Assembly (NCBI GenBank): GCA_902776945.1
Contig: CACYSH010000042.1
Location: 1 to 34,584, forward strand
Origin: an uncultured Ruminococcus sp.
Lineage (GTDB): Bacteria > Bacillota > Clostridia > Oscillospirales > Ruminococcaceae
Direction: 5' to 3'
Length of the DNA stretch: 34,584 nucleotides
Shown here: piece after piece, positions 1 through 8,093 of the stretch
Layout: every line of letters starts with the position of its first letter
How positions within the stretch are numbered: the stretch's first letter is position 1
Notes under the pieces: generated by a model
What the model saw: only the letters and a program-made list of their open reading frames with translations
What the model was told of the DNA's origin: nothing
Database searches by the model: none
Made by a program: the position numbers and the translations under genes

Positions 1-74
1 GTATACCTTAGCACTTAAAAAACTATTTCATGTTGAATCTCGAAAAAAAGGGGTCAGACTTCAAATGGTTGTTT

Positions 75-701
75 TTAACTTAGGTTAATGCATATGGGGA
101 ACAGCCCCGCGTTTTTCGCGCCGATAATATCCGCGCCGATGTCGTTGCCGCAGTACCATATCTTGTCAGCGGAAAGCCCCGATTTAATCACGGCAAGCTC
201 GAAAAGATGCGGGTCGGGCTTGCGGAAAACATAGTCGCTCGAAGTCATTATGAACTCGAAATCATGCTCGGGGAAATTTTCGGCAATGCGGCGTTTAAGG
301 CTGTTTCCCGACCAGCACAGATTGCTGATTATCCCCGTGCGTATGCCTTTTTCGCGCAGGAACGCGAGCAGGCTGTCAATGCCGGGCGTTTTTGCCTTGC
401 GGGAAATGGCTTCGGTGACGAGCAGTTCAGCTTCCTCGACAGGCACGGTGAGCGTTATCCCGAAGTGTTCGAGGACGTACCGCAGAAAATGGTACTCGTG
501 TATCTCGATGGAATCTCCGCGCAGAGCTTTTATATCGTTAAAAATGCTGTTGGCGTACTTGTCATATTCTTCGGGGGTGACGCTTTGCGGATTGTCTTTG
601 ATAACGTCAAAAAGCGCCGTATTTCCGTTCAGTGTGTTGAAATCGGTCTCGAACATCAGCGTACCGCCGTAGTCGAAAAGTATCATTTCGGGTGTACTCA
701 T
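75..701 (-). CDS. HAD-superfamily hydrolase-like protein (subfamily IA type)
   Basis: A 208-residue protein of the haloacid dehalogenase fold, a family of mostly phosphatases acting in the cytoplasm. Visible motifs: motif I FDYGGTL (nucleophile Asp10), motif II around IISN, motif III Lys in RKPDP, and motif IV near GNDIGAD. The general acid/base Asp expected two residues after the nucleophile (DxDxT) is Gly12, so classical phosphatase activity is uncertain; some HAD members with FDYGGT are known. A helical cap lies between motifs I and II. The ATG at 701 follows a strong AGGAGG-type ribosome site. It stands apart from the carbonic anhydrase by a 200-bp repeat element. Substrate unknown; fold assignment is confident. 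Confidence 0.85.
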   Translation of the reverse strand: MSTPEMILFDYGGTLMFETDFNTLNGNTALFDVIKDNPQSVTPEEYDKYANSIFNDIKALRGDSIEIHEYHFLRYVLEHFGITLTVPVEEAELLVTEAISRKAKTPGIDSLLAFLREKGIRTGIISNLCWSGNSLKRRIAENFPEHDFEFIMTSSDYVFRKPDPHLFELAVIKSGLSADKIWYCGNDIGADIIGAKNAGLFPICINLS

Positions 702-722
702 AACTCCTCCTGACTTTTTATA

Positions 723-911
723 AGTGAATAGTGCAGAGTGAATAGTGAACAGTTAAGGTGCAGGCATGAACTCGTTCATGCAGGCGGCGCGTTTTTGCGT
801 CCGCTTCGCTCCGCATTTTTCTATACAATTGATGATGATCAAGCGGAGCGCAGCGAACGCAATAATGTCCGCGAAGCGGACTCCTTAACTATTAACTATT
901 CACTATTAACT
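723..911. repeat. AGTGAAT-bounded palindromic intergenic element, copy 1
   Basis: Non-coding stretch bounded on the left by repeats of the heptamer AGTGAAT (AGTGAATAGTGAACAGTTAA) and on the right by its inverse (TTAACTATTAACTATTCAC). Inside are a hairpin GCATGAAC-TC-GTTCATGC (764-781) and a hairpin GTCCGC-GAA-GCGGAC (near 868). Related copies lie at 14164-14340, 14532-14600 and 28626-28884. The right border runs directly up to the stop codon of the carbonic anhydrase gene. No transposase is encoded, so it would be a non-autonomous or REP-like element. Confidence 0.75.
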
Positions 912-912
912 A

Positions 913-1485
913 TCAACTAATATCAAATTCCACTTTGCCGCTTTCGATACGGCAGACCGCGCCCACGACTTTCAGCCCGTGTTCCTCCTCGCGGTGGATC
1001 TCAAAGCTGCTTTCGATAAGCGAGATGCTGTGCTTTACGTTCAGGCAGGTAGCCTTGTATTCGTCGGTTTCGGTGCCTATCGCGGTCTTTATCTCGTCGG
1101 TGATGAACTTGACATAGCCTTCGGGGTCGTGCGAAATAGCCGCTCCGACCGCGCCGCAGTGGTCATGCCCCAGCACGACAACGAGCCGTATCCCCAGATG
1201 CTCGGCGGCGTACTCCACCGAACCCAGCTGATGATCGTCGATGACGTTCCCCGCCACGCGGATAACAAACAGGTCGCCTATCCCCGCGTCAAAGACATAT
1301 TCGGGTACCACGCGGGAATCGGAACAGCTGATTATCACGGCGTAGGGGGTTTGTGCGGGCAGGGTAGCCCGCCGCCTTTCGGGTGAAATGTCGCCGCCGC
1401 ACTTTTTCGCGGTGAGGTAACGGGCGTTGCCGTCTTTAAGGCGTTTAAGCGCCTCGTCTGCGGAAATGATATTTTCGTTGTGCAT
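913..1485 (-). CDS. beta-class carbonic anhydrase
   Basis: A 190-residue cytoplasmic enzyme interconverting CO2 and bicarbonate with a zinc ion. The zinc ligands and active-site dyad are all present: C54-x-D56-x-R58 in SCSDSRVVPE, and H107-x-x-C110 in GHDHCGAVGA. Length and motif spacing fit the beta-class family. The ATG at 1485 lies three bases after the stop of the upstream membrane-protein gene (AAGGAC ribosome site inside that gene's end), so the two are probably translationally coupled. The 3' end touches a dispersed repeat but the last residues look natural. Confidence 0.95.
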   Translation of the reverse strand: MHNENIISADEALKRLKDGNARYLTAKKCGGDISPERRRATLPAQTPYAVIISCSDSRVVPEYVFDAGIGDLFVIRVAGNVIDDHQLGSVEYAAEHLGIRLVVVLGHDHCGAVGAAISHDPEGYVKFITDEIKTAIGTETDEYKATCLNVKHSISLIESSFEIHREEEHGLKVVGAVCRIESGKVEFDIS

Positions 1486-1488
1486 AAA

Positions 1489-2850
1489 TCATTCGTCCTT
1501 TCCTTGACTTTCGGGAATCGTCTGCAAATAGGTCTTGAAGAACCACAACACAAGCGCGTATAGCATCGGTTCGGTCTTCGAGCGCAGCGCTATCGTGTAG
1601 ACCACCTCGCCGAAAACGCCCTTGAAGCCGTCATTGAATATCATAAGCTCCGGAATGCCCATAAGGTTGAACCACAGCGAAGCGATAACAAGCAGTATCA
1701 TACTGACATTCAGCCGCTTTCGGTTCTGCCGCGTGTTAAGCTCGCCCCTTGACACTGCGAAAATCACCTTCACAAAGAACCACACCGCAAGCGTTGCAAG
1801 CACGAACACGGGGAAGTCCTTGACGAAGCGGTAAACTACGGCATCCTCGTATATTTTGGGCGAATCGGCAAGCTCGGGCGGCAGCTCGATGAGCTTGTTG
1901 TAGGGCGTGTCCATAACGGTGAACGGCAGCTTTACGGCGTAATTGCCGCCGCCCGGCGAGACCTTTAAAAGCTCGTAAACGCGCACGGAAAGCCGCCAAA
2001 GCACAAATCCCGCCGTAACGCCCACCGCCGCAAAGCCGAACGCTTTCAGCGCGGAGGAATTGCGCTTTATCTCGCCGCCCGAAAGTTCAAGCTCCCGCCG
2101 CCGAAGCATCAGCCCGCCGCAGAGAACAACAAGCGGTATCGCGAAAAGGTCGTAGACTTGAAAATAGTAAGTCGGGTGGGAGAAAACGCCTGTCAAGCCC
2201 TCGCCCTGCGCTTTCGTGCCTATAATAACTTTTATCTCATGTATAACAGTCGCAATGAACCACACCGCGCCGCCGACAATAAAATAATCGGACGCTTTTT
2301 TACAGAATATGGTCTTTTTGTCGCCGCTGCGCAGCGCCAGAAACAGCATTGCGTAGCAGAAAAATACTCCCGCCTGCGTAATTTCGGGCGCTATCAGAAA
2401 CATTCCCGCGTAGATCACCACGAACACCGCGCCGCGTTTTCCAAAAAATCGTGGGAATTTTTTAATAATAAGCATTATTACAGCCGCCGCCCCAGCGCCC
2501 AAAACGATCGCCGCCATGACGTAATCGACCGCCGAAGGCTCCGGCTTCTGCGAGCTTTCTTTGGCGATATAAGCGTCGTAAGCCTCCTGCGAGGCAAAGC
2601 TGTTGTCCTTGTTTATCTCGACGTAAAACGTGCCGCAGTATTCGTGCCGCAGAAACGGCGAATCTTCCGAACCGATGTCGGGAACATCGAGCAGAAGTAT
2701 GCAAAGCTCGTTATAAAACATCATAAATACAAACGTAACGATAACACATTTCAGAAAGAAATAAATGATATGCAGCCGCCTGTGTATTTTTTCGGGAATA
2801 TCGTCGGTCTCGGCGGGCGGTCTTTTCTCTCGCTTTTTGAAAATACTCAT
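1489..2850 (-). CDS. polytopic membrane protein of unknown function
   Basis: A 453-residue protein with a basic cytoplasmic N-terminus (KKREKRPP), one early membrane segment (about 30-52), an outside loop of about 55 residues, then several hydrophobic segments through about residue 440. I recognise no catalytic motif. The start at 2850 has an AGGAG ribosome site. It is the promoter-proximal partner of the carbonic anhydrase (three-base gap), and it begins four bases after the readthrough end of a HAD phosphatase frame. The coupling suggests a shared role with the carbonic anhydrase, for example bicarbonate or CO2 handling, but that is inference only. Confidence 0.75.
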   Translation of the reverse strand: MSIFKKREKRPPAETDDIPEKIHRRLHIIYFFLKCVIVTFVFMMFYNELCILLLDVPDIGSEDSPFLRHEYCGTFYVEINKDNSFASQEAYDAYIAKESSQKPEPSAVDYVMAAIVLGAGAAAVIMLIIKKFPRFFGKRGAVFVVIYAGMFLIAPEITQAGVFFCYAMLFLALRSGDKKTIFCKKASDYFIVGGAVWFIATVIHEIKVIIGTKAQGEGLTGVFSHPTYYFQVYDLFAIPLVVLCGGLMLRRRELELSGGEIKRNSSALKAFGFAAVGVTAGFVLWRLSVRVYELLKVSPGGGNYAVKLPFTVMDTPYNKLIELPPELADSPKIYEDAVVYRFVKDFPVFVLATLAVWFFVKVIFAVSRGELNTRQNRKRLNVSMILLVIASLWFNLMGIPELMIFNDGFKGVFGEVVYTIALRSKTEPMLYALVLWFFKTYLQTIPESQGKDE

Positions 2851-2853
2851 AAC

Positions 2854-3771
2854 TTAGTCTCCTGTTCTGTGAATAATTATAGCACATCTGACGGAGATTG
2901 TCAACCGCGCACTCTGCATAGACACGGAAATCAATTTTGCTCCATATGTTGGTAGTCTTGTAGGGGCGCACCTATGTGTGCGCCCATTTTTTTTGGTCAA
3001 AAGGCGCAGTTTGCGGGCGCCAATTACCGCCGTTGCCGCCGCTTTCAGCTCAGGCGCGGCATTCGCCACCGCATAGCTCTCGTCAGCCTGCCGGAACATA
3101 TCAAGATCGTTGATCGCGTCCCCGAAAGCAACCACCCTGTTACAGCCGAGCATTTCCTTCAGCTGCGCTATCGCCGCCGCCTTCGTCACGCCCTTCGGCA
3201 TGATCTCCAGCCACAGCGCGTTCGTGTAAATATCACGCTGCAAAAGGCATCTGAACCGCCCGCGATACTTCTCGTAAAAAGCGGGGAGCCTGTCCTCAAA
3301 GCCTATACAGGAGATATAGAATATCTCTCCAGCCGTCAGCTCGTCCACCGTGCCGACGGGCATGGTTCGCGCATCGCTGCGGGTCTTGATGAACGCCGTT
3401 TCATCGGGCGAGCATTTTTCCGGGATAAACGAATAGCGCTCCCTGCCGTCCTTGAAGGCGTACACAAGCGGGCAGACACCCGCCGCAAGCAGGTCGTCAA
3501 GCAGGTCGTAAACATCGCCGCCGAAAAAATTCTTTCTGATAATGCTGCCGTCGGCGTTGTCGATCATCATAGCGCCGTTGTAGACTATCACGGGGAAACG
3601 CGCCGTAAAGCCCGCCGCCTTGTGCGCGGTAAAGAACGAACGCGCCGTAGCGTAGGAAAAAATAAGCCCCTGTCCGACAAGCGTATTTATGGTATTATCA
3701 GTAAATTTCGAAGTCTTCTCGTCGGGGCGCAGAAGCGTTCCGTCAAGATCGGAGACATAAAGTGTTTTCAT
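2854..3771 (-). CDS. Cof-type HAD-IIB phosphatase with repeat-derived C-terminal tail
   Basis: A HAD subfamily IIB phosphatase, typically active on sugar phosphates or nucleotides. Motif I DLDGTLL (both Asp present) is at the N-terminus; the C-terminal motif GDAINDLDMF and the family ending AVANAAPELKAAATAVIG are clear. The start at 3771 (305 residues) is set by an AGGAGGT site; an upstream in-frame ATG at 3867 lies inside a repeat and is rejected. After ATAVIGA the usual short C-terminal helix is missing. The frame instead reads through a dispersed GTAGGGGCGCACC repeat (2960-2985) and non-coding DNA to a stop near the next gene. The final 45 or so residues are therefore probably not native, and the true protein may be truncated. 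Confidence 0.85.
   Translation of the reverse strand: MKTLYVSDLDGTLLRPDEKTSKFTDNTINTLVGQGLIFSYATARSFFTAHKAAGFTARFPVIVYNGAMMIDNADGSIIRKNFFGGDVYDLLDDLLAAGVCPLVYAFKDGRERYSFIPEKCSPDETAFIKTRSDARTMPVGTVDELTAGEIFYISCIGFEDRLPAFYEKYRGRFRCLLQRDIYTNALWLEIMPKGVTKAAAIAQLKEMLGCNRVVAFGDAINDLDMFRQADESYAVANAAPELKAAATAVIGARKLRLLTKKNGRTHRCAPTRLPTYGAKLISVSMQSARLTISVRCAIIIHRTGD
2960..2985. repeat. GTAGGGGCGCACC/GGTGTGCGCCC-type palindromic repeat
   Basis: 26-bp unit with a GGGCGCAC/GTGTGCGCCC self-complementary core, the same sequence as at 22209-22234 and 31517-31542, with inverted relatives at 22279-22304 and 31570-31595. Here it lies inside the open frame of the HAD phosphatase and supplies its odd THRCAP tail. 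Confidence 0.8.
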
Positions 3772-3809
3772 AGTTACCTCCTGTTGTGTATTTATAGTAA
3801 CTGCCGAAA

Positions 3810-3925
3810 CCGCAAAGCAGGGGCAAACCAAAAGTCTTAGGAAGGGGGCACGAACAAGTTCGTGCAAACAAGTTCGTGCAAGGGATAACCCTTCCTAAGA
3901 CTTTTGATTTGTCCTCACTTTGCGG
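3810..3925. repeat. 116-bp inverted-repeat element
   Basis: Two 37-bp arms (3810-3846 and 3889-3925) are inverted copies of each other. They begin CCGCAAAG and end AAAAGTCTTAGGAAGGG, with five mismatches, most of which would be G-U pairs in RNA. The centre holds a hairpin GCACGAAC-AA-GTTCGTGC (3848-3865) and a second partial copy of its right half. A solo arm of the same length lies at 20000-20036. It separates the membrane-protein gene ending at 3944 from the HAD gene and may act as a transcript end for the former. Confidence 0.85.
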
Positions 3926-3943
3926 CTATCTGATGTGATAATG

Positions 3944-4567
3944 TTATCGATCCTCAAGATATTTCTTTTCTCTTCCGAGACCGCTGTTATGCAGTATCAT
4001 CGCACCGAGCAGCAAAGCCAGCTGCCCAGCGGTGTTTATCGCCTGCGCTGTCCAGTTGAGCGCTGCGGAACTCATATCCTTAGACGAAAGATAACCCATG
4101 ATAAGGCTGAAAACATACGACACCAAAAAAAGCACAATAGCCGCTCTCTTCCTCATCTTCGAGGCATATTGGCAAAGCACCCCATACATGGCTGTTTCGC
4201 CTAAAATTATCAGCCCCACGCACAGCCCGACAGGCGCTATCGCACGGGTCAGAGTGCCTTTCTTCTCCTCGCGGATAGTCAGCAGCAGCCCCGTGCCCGC
4301 AAGCAAAAAGCCTATCGACTCGCCGATAAAGAACTGATCGTCCAGCCATGTTATGTCGGCTGCGCCCGCGCTTACGGCATAGATCAGCTTGTACAGCGCC
4401 TTGCCCATCGCCGTCGCCGATACCATTAACGAACCCGCAAGGTACAGCAGCCCTGACAAGGTGGTCATTTTCCCTTTAAGATCGAAGAATATCCGCAGCG
4501 CTGCCGCAAAAAACAAAGTCACGGGGATAAAATCCGTTATTGCCATAGGCACGCTAAATTCTTTCAT
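3944..4567 (-). CDS. small polytopic membrane protein of unknown function
   Basis: A 207-residue protein with about six hydrophobic segments spread over its length and short charged loops (REEKKG, KMRKRA). I recognise no family motif. Its ATG overlaps the TAA of the upstream NAD(P)-binding protein gene by one base (TAATG), a classical translational coupling, so the two are one operon. The 3' end is followed by a 116-bp inverted-repeat element. Function unknown. Confidence 0.75.
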   Translation of the reverse strand: MKEFSVPMAITDFIPVTLFFAAALRIFFDLKGKMTTLSGLLYLAGSLMVSATAMGKALYKLIYAVSAGAADITWLDDQFFIGESIGFLLAGTGLLLTIREEKKGTLTRAIAPVGLCVGLIILGETAMYGVLCQYASKMRKRAAIVLFLVSYVFSLIMGYLSSKDMSSAALNWTAQAINTAGQLALLLGAMILHNSGLGREKKYLEDR

Positions 4568-5433
4568 TATTGTTTATTTCCTCCAAAGTATTCTCTGATA
4601 TACCCGGCGAAGGAGCTGTCTCCCGCGATGTCCTTTCCTACAAGGTCGTGCGAGAGCGTCCAGCGCGAGAACAGGATTATGTCGCGTTTACCCGCCTTTT
4701 TTATCATCGGCAGCTCGGCAAGCACCGGGAAAAGCCATTCGGGAGCGTACTTTATGACGGTATGCTTTCCCGCCGCGTCAAAACACAGCCTTGCCATGTC
4801 CTTGTAGGTGTAGGTCTCCTTTCCGCCGACCTCGTAGGTAACGTTTTTGTCGTTCATGTGCTTGATGATAAAATCCGCAAAATCGGCGCAGTCAACGACA
4901 TTTGCCTTTACATCGTGATGACCCTTTAGCAGTCTCATCTTGCCCTTGTCGATGTAGGGCTTGAATACCTTCATTATGTCGTAGAAGTAGCCTGTCGGGC
5001 GGTAGATAATGTAATCGAGCTTACCCTTTTTGAGCTTGTCCTCGCAGAGCGCCTTTGCGTGGAGCATGGGTACTTTTTCCGCACCCGGCTCCTTGCAGGA
5101 GATGACCGAGATATAATTGAATTTTTTCACGCCCGAGCGGTAAGCCTCGCGGTAGAGGTACATATTTCCGCGGTAGTCGATGTCGTAATTATTCAGAGTA
5201 GTTGAAGCGCCGGTAAGTCCCATTGTAGTTATAACGACTTCCGCGCCGTCGCAAACGCCTTTCATGGAGTCCTTGTCGGCGGCGTTTATGTAACAGTAGG
5301 TATATTGTCCTTCAAGACCGTTGTTTTCCGTTTCTTTCAGGTCGGCGGCGACTACCTCATGTCCTTCCGCGATAAGTTTTTTCAGTATTTCGAAGCCCAG
5401 ATGTCCGAAGGCTCCGGCGAGTACGACTTTCAT
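4567..5433 (-). CDS. NAD(P)-binding atypical SDR / NmrA-like protein
   Basis: A 288-residue cytoplasmic Rossmann-fold protein of the extended or atypical short-chain dehydrogenase group. The dinucleotide site GAFGHLG (Gly7, Gly10, Gly13) is at the N-terminus and an acidic residue at the end of strand 2 (AADL) suggests a preference for NAD. The YIIYRPTGYF segment is typical of NmrA-like and epimerase-like members, while a full YxxxK catalytic pair is not obvious. I chose the ATG at 5433, which has an AGAGG site eight bases upstream, over the TTG at 5439. A promoter with a dyad in its spacer lies just upstream. Substrate unknown. Confidence 0.85.
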   Translation of the reverse strand: MKVVLAGAFGHLGFEILKKLIAEGHEVVAADLKETENNGLEGQYTYCYINAADKDSMKGVCDGAEVVITTMGLTGASTTLNNYDIDYRGNMYLYREAYRSGVKKFNYISVISCKEPGAEKVPMLHAKALCEDKLKKGKLDYIIYRPTGYFYDIMKVFKPYIDKGKMRLLKGHHDVKANVVDCADFADFIIKHMNDKNVTYEVGGKETYTYKDMARLCFDAAGKHTVIKYAPEWLFPVLAELPMIKKAGKRDIILFSRWTLSHDLVGKDIAGDSSFAGYIREYFGGNKQ

Positions 5434-5466
5434 TGTCAAAACCTCTTTCGATTGATTTAAAGTAAT

Positions 5467-5495
5467 TCAATATTTGCAAAAAGCGCAAATGTCAA
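5467..5495 (-). promoter_or_regulatory. Promoter with dyad in spacer, upstream of SDR-like gene
   Basis: On the minus strand a consensus -35 TTGACA (5490-5495) is followed by a 17-base spacer and a weak -10 TATTGA (5467-5472). The spacer is exactly filled by the dyad TTTGC-N7-GCAAA (5473-5489), an operator-like arrangement. No regulator could be assigned. Confidence 0.5.
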
Positions 5496-5532
5496 AAAAA
5501 ATTGCAGTAGGTAGGAAATATAGGGGCGATAT

Positions 5533-5835
5533 TTACGCGCCTTGCGTTGCCCAAACAATAATTTTCTCAACAATTTTCGGCGTTATAATATCGGGTATAT
5601 AAAACGGCGGCTGGTATCGTTTCCATACTCCGTCAGTTTCTTTCGCCTGAAATATCCTTCCCTTGCTGATAACAGCGGCGGTCTCCACGCCGAGCGGACA
5701 GCACAGTATCAGGTATTTATCGTCCGAAACGATATTCAAGGCATTGCGCCGCTCGTCGTCGTCCAAAGCGACATACCATATATATTTCCGACCGCCGACA
5801 ATTATTTTCTGTCTGCCTTTCGTGCGTATGCTCAC
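5533..5835 (-). CDS. hypothetical protein, about 100 residues, GTG start
   Basis: A small soluble protein with alternating charged and hydrophobic strands, a YIWYV segment near residue 18 and a C-terminal TPKIVEKIIVWA helix. I recognise no function. The start is GTG at 5835, six bases after the stop of the EFR1 gene and without a clear ribosome site, so translation probably depends on coupling to the upstream gene. Read together with EFR1 it forms a two-gene operon. Confidence 0.7.
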   Translation of the reverse strand: MSIRTKGRQKIIVGGRKYIWYVALDDDERRNALNIVSDDKYLILCCPLGVETAAVISKGRIFQAKETDGVWKRYQPPFYIPDIITPKIVEKIIVWATQGA

Positions 5836-5841
5836 GGTTTT

Positions 5842-6612
5842 TTATTTGATTTTTGAAAGGTATTTCCGAATGTTGTACTTTTCCTTGCTCTGCGTTACAT
5901 CGCCGTATTCGATAGCCTCGACGGGGCAGTTGCAGATACACGCCATGCAGTGGGCGCAGGGCGCTTTCCAGGTCGGTCTGCCGTCAGCGAGCCTGATATT
6001 GTTCACGGGGCAGAGCTTTTCGCATTTGCCGCAGCCTATGCACTTGTCGGTCGTGTGAAACGGCTTCGAGGGTTGGTTCACCTTCACCCATATCGGCGTA
6101 AAGGGCAGCATGACGAGCTTTTCAAGCATGAAAACGTGCCGCGCCGTGAGCTTTCTGCCGTGCCGTATTTTCAGCGCGGCGATCCGTGCTTCAAGTGCGG
6201 ATTTTTCCAGGCGGTAGATTATCTCGTTTTCCTCGTTGGGCTTGTTAAAATTTGAAGCGACATAATTGTTCGGCATGATAAGCTCCGAATGACCCATAGG
6301 CAGCATTTTCTTGTTGGCGAACATTTCCTCCATCATAGCGCCCGAAACGCCCGCGTAGCCGCCGCAGGTGAACACGAAGTAGACCATTCTGTTCCCCGCG
6401 AATTTCTGTTTCGCAAGAAATTTCATCAGAAAACGCGGTATTTCGCAGACATAGACGGGCGAGCAGATAACGAACGGCTTGTCGGAATAGATAGTCGAAT
6501 TGTCACCCGACTTGATTCTTTCACGCAGATCGAGCAGCTTGTCGTCAAGCTCGCCCGCGATGATCTCCGCGATGTATTTGGTATTTCCTGTTGCGGAAAA
6601 GTACAGTATCAT
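5842..6612 (-). CDS. EFR1-family flavodoxin/ferredoxin fusion protein
   Basis: A 256-residue electron-transfer protein. The N-terminal flavodoxin-like domain has the FMN phosphate loop FSATGNTKY (residues 5-13) and a second loop at FTCGGYAG. The C-terminal domain holds two 4Fe-4S motifs: C191, C194, C197, C201 and C219, C222, C225, C229, each followed by Pro. I chose the ATG at 6612, six bases after AGGGGGT, rather than an earlier in-frame ATG at 6639. A near-consensus promoter lies at 6660-6688. The redox partner is unknown; such proteins are common in anaerobic clostridia. Confidence 0.9.
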   Translation of the reverse strand: MILYFSATGNTKYIAEIIAGELDDKLLDLRERIKSGDNSTIYSDKPFVICSPVYVCEIPRFLMKFLAKQKFAGNRMVYFVFTCGGYAGVSGAMMEEMFANKKMLPMGHSELIMPNNYVASNFNKPNEENEIIYRLEKSALEARIAALKIRHGRKLTARHVFMLEKLVMLPFTPIWVKVNQPSKPFHTTDKCIGCGKCEKLCPVNNIRLADGRPTWKAPCAHCMACICNCPVEAIEYGDVTQSKEKYNIRKYLSKIK

Positions 6613-6659
6613 AAATTTACCCCCTAAGTCAAAAGCCAACAGTGGATATTCTTTCTATC

Positions 6660-6688
6660 ATTGTAGCGTAAACTGTTCGAACTGTCAA
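6660..6688 (-). promoter_or_regulatory. Promoter of the EFR1 operon
   Basis: TTGACA (6683-6688), 17-base spacer, TACAAT (6660-6665), reading left. The palindrome GTTCGAAC (6675-6682) lies in the spacer directly against the -35 and could be an operator half or full site. Confidence 0.7.
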
Positions 6689-7075
6689 TAAATAAAGTCA
6701 AATGTATATGTAAAATTTTATGTTCAAAGTATATATAATATACTTCATTCTTAAAAGAGCGGATTTTCTGCCGCTTGTTTGGCAAATCATGTTGATGTGG
6801 GGTCACACGGACGCGCAATGCACGCCCCTGCACAGTTCATTTTTCCAACCTTTTCGGCATAGTCTCTGTTATCACATTATAGCATATACGGCTATGTGAA
6901 ATCAACCCCTTTTTGTAAACATTTCGGGCGAAAAACGGCAATATTAGACAATCTCACACGTTTTAGTATTATTTTATCGGAACGGCGGGCGTGCTTTTTT
7001 CGCGGGAATACTATTTATCAATATAATATGAATATTCTTAACAAAAATACCACGGACTGTTTTTTTCACAAAGGG
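6689..7075. other. Intergenic stretch without a recognisable gene
   Basis: AT-rich spacer between the divergent EFR1 and prmA promoters. It holds a perfect hairpin AAGTATAT-ATA-ATATACTT (6727-6745), a second stem AGCGG/CCGCT (6758-6775) and a decayed piece of the ACGCCCCTGCA-type repeat near 6820. No open frame with a ribosome site is convincing. Confidence 0.5.
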
Positions 7076-7104
7076 TTGATTTTTTTATAATAGTATGATA
7101 TAAT
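7076..7104 (+). promoter_or_regulatory. Promoter of prmA
   Basis: TTGATT (7076-7081), 17-base spacer, TATAAT (7099-7104). Transcription would start about 13 bases before the ATG, leaving a very short leader containing the ribosome site GGGAGA. A second TATAAT at 7086-7091 has only a weak -35 partner. Confidence 0.65.
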
Positions 7105-7124
7105 AAATATCGGGAGATGATAAC

Positions 7125-8093
7125 ATGGACTGGGCAGAGATCAACATCTATACTACCACCGAAGGAATCGAACCGCTTACCGCCGCGCTTACGGGCATCG
7201 GCATAACGGGCTTTGTCATTAAGGACGCAAAGGATTTCGAGGATTTTCTTGCTAATAAAACAGGAAACTGGGATTACATCGACGACGATCTTATGGGCTT
7301 GAAAAACTGTGAGACCGCCGTTACCGTCTATATACAAAAGGACGCGGCGGGTGCCGAGCTGTGGAACGCCGCAAAGCGCGAGATTGACGCGCTTAAAGCC
7401 GCCGACACAGAAGGCAGATTCGGCAGGCTGGTCTGCGAGATGAAGGACATTCGCGACGAGGACTGGGCGAATAACTGGAAACAGTATTTCAAGCCTATCG
7501 AGATAGGCGAAAAGCTGCTTATAAAGCCCTCGTGGGAGCCTGTTCCCGAAGGCAATACCCGCAGGATACTGGAGATAGACCCCGCTTCGAGCTTCGGCAC
7601 GGGTCAGCACAACACAACGCGGCTGTGTCTGGAGCTTATCGAAAAGCACATCAAGGAAGGCGACAGCGTGCTTGATCTGGGCTGCGGCAGCGGTATCCTC
7701 TCGGTCGGGGCGGTGCTTTTGGGAGCTGTCCATGTTCATGCCGTTGATATAACCGATGACAGCATACGCATCACCCGCGAGAATTTCCGGAAAAACGGCT
7801 TTGGCGCGGAAAGGCTCACGGCGTTTATCGGGGATATAACTGCGGACGAATGGCTGCGCGACAGGCTCGGAACGGGGTTTGACCTTGTGTGTGCCAATAT
7901 CGTTGCAGATGTGCTTATTGCGATGTCGCCGTATTTTGCGGATTTCCTTAAAGACAAGGGCAGGCTTATAATTTCGGGCATTATTGACGACAGGCTTGAC
8001 GAGGTGCTTGAAACGGTAAGTAAAGCGGGATTTGAGCTTAAAGAGCAGGAGAGATCAGACGACTGGAACGCGGCGTATTTTGTAAAGAAATAA
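7125..8093 (+). CDS. prmA: ribosomal protein L11 methyltransferase
   Basis: A 322-residue cytoplasmic methyltransferase that uses S-adenosylmethionine to trimethylate ribosomal protein L11. An N-terminal substrate-binding domain (to about residue 110) precedes the Rossmann domain. The PrmA signature IDPASSFGTGQHNTT is at 151-165, the S-adenosylmethionine loop VLDLGCGSG at 182-190, and CANIVADVL follows motif IV. Length is usual for the family. The ATG at 7125 follows GGGAGA. It is alone here rather than next to dnaK/dnaJ. Confidence 0.95.
   Translation: MDWAEINIYTTTEGIEPLTAALTGIGITGFVIKDAKDFEDFLANKTGNWDYIDDDLMGLKNCETAVTVYIQKDAAGAELWNAAKREIDALKAADTEGRFGRLVCEMKDIRDEDWANNWKQYFKPIEIGEKLLIKPSWEPVPEGNTRRILEIDPASSFGTGQHNTTRLCLELIEKHIKEGDSVLDLGCGSGILSVGAVLLGAVHVHAVDITDDSIRITRENFRKNGFGAERLTAFIGDITADEWLRDRLGTGFDLVCANIVADVLIAMSPYFADFLKDKGRLIISGIIDDRLDEVLETVSKAGFELKEQERSDDWNAAYFVKK

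Noticed and set aside
3772..3867. N-terminal extension of the Cof-type HAD gene
   Set aside because: It runs through the 116-bp inverted repeat; the AGGAGGT site and the motif MKTLYVSDLDGT fix the start at 3771.
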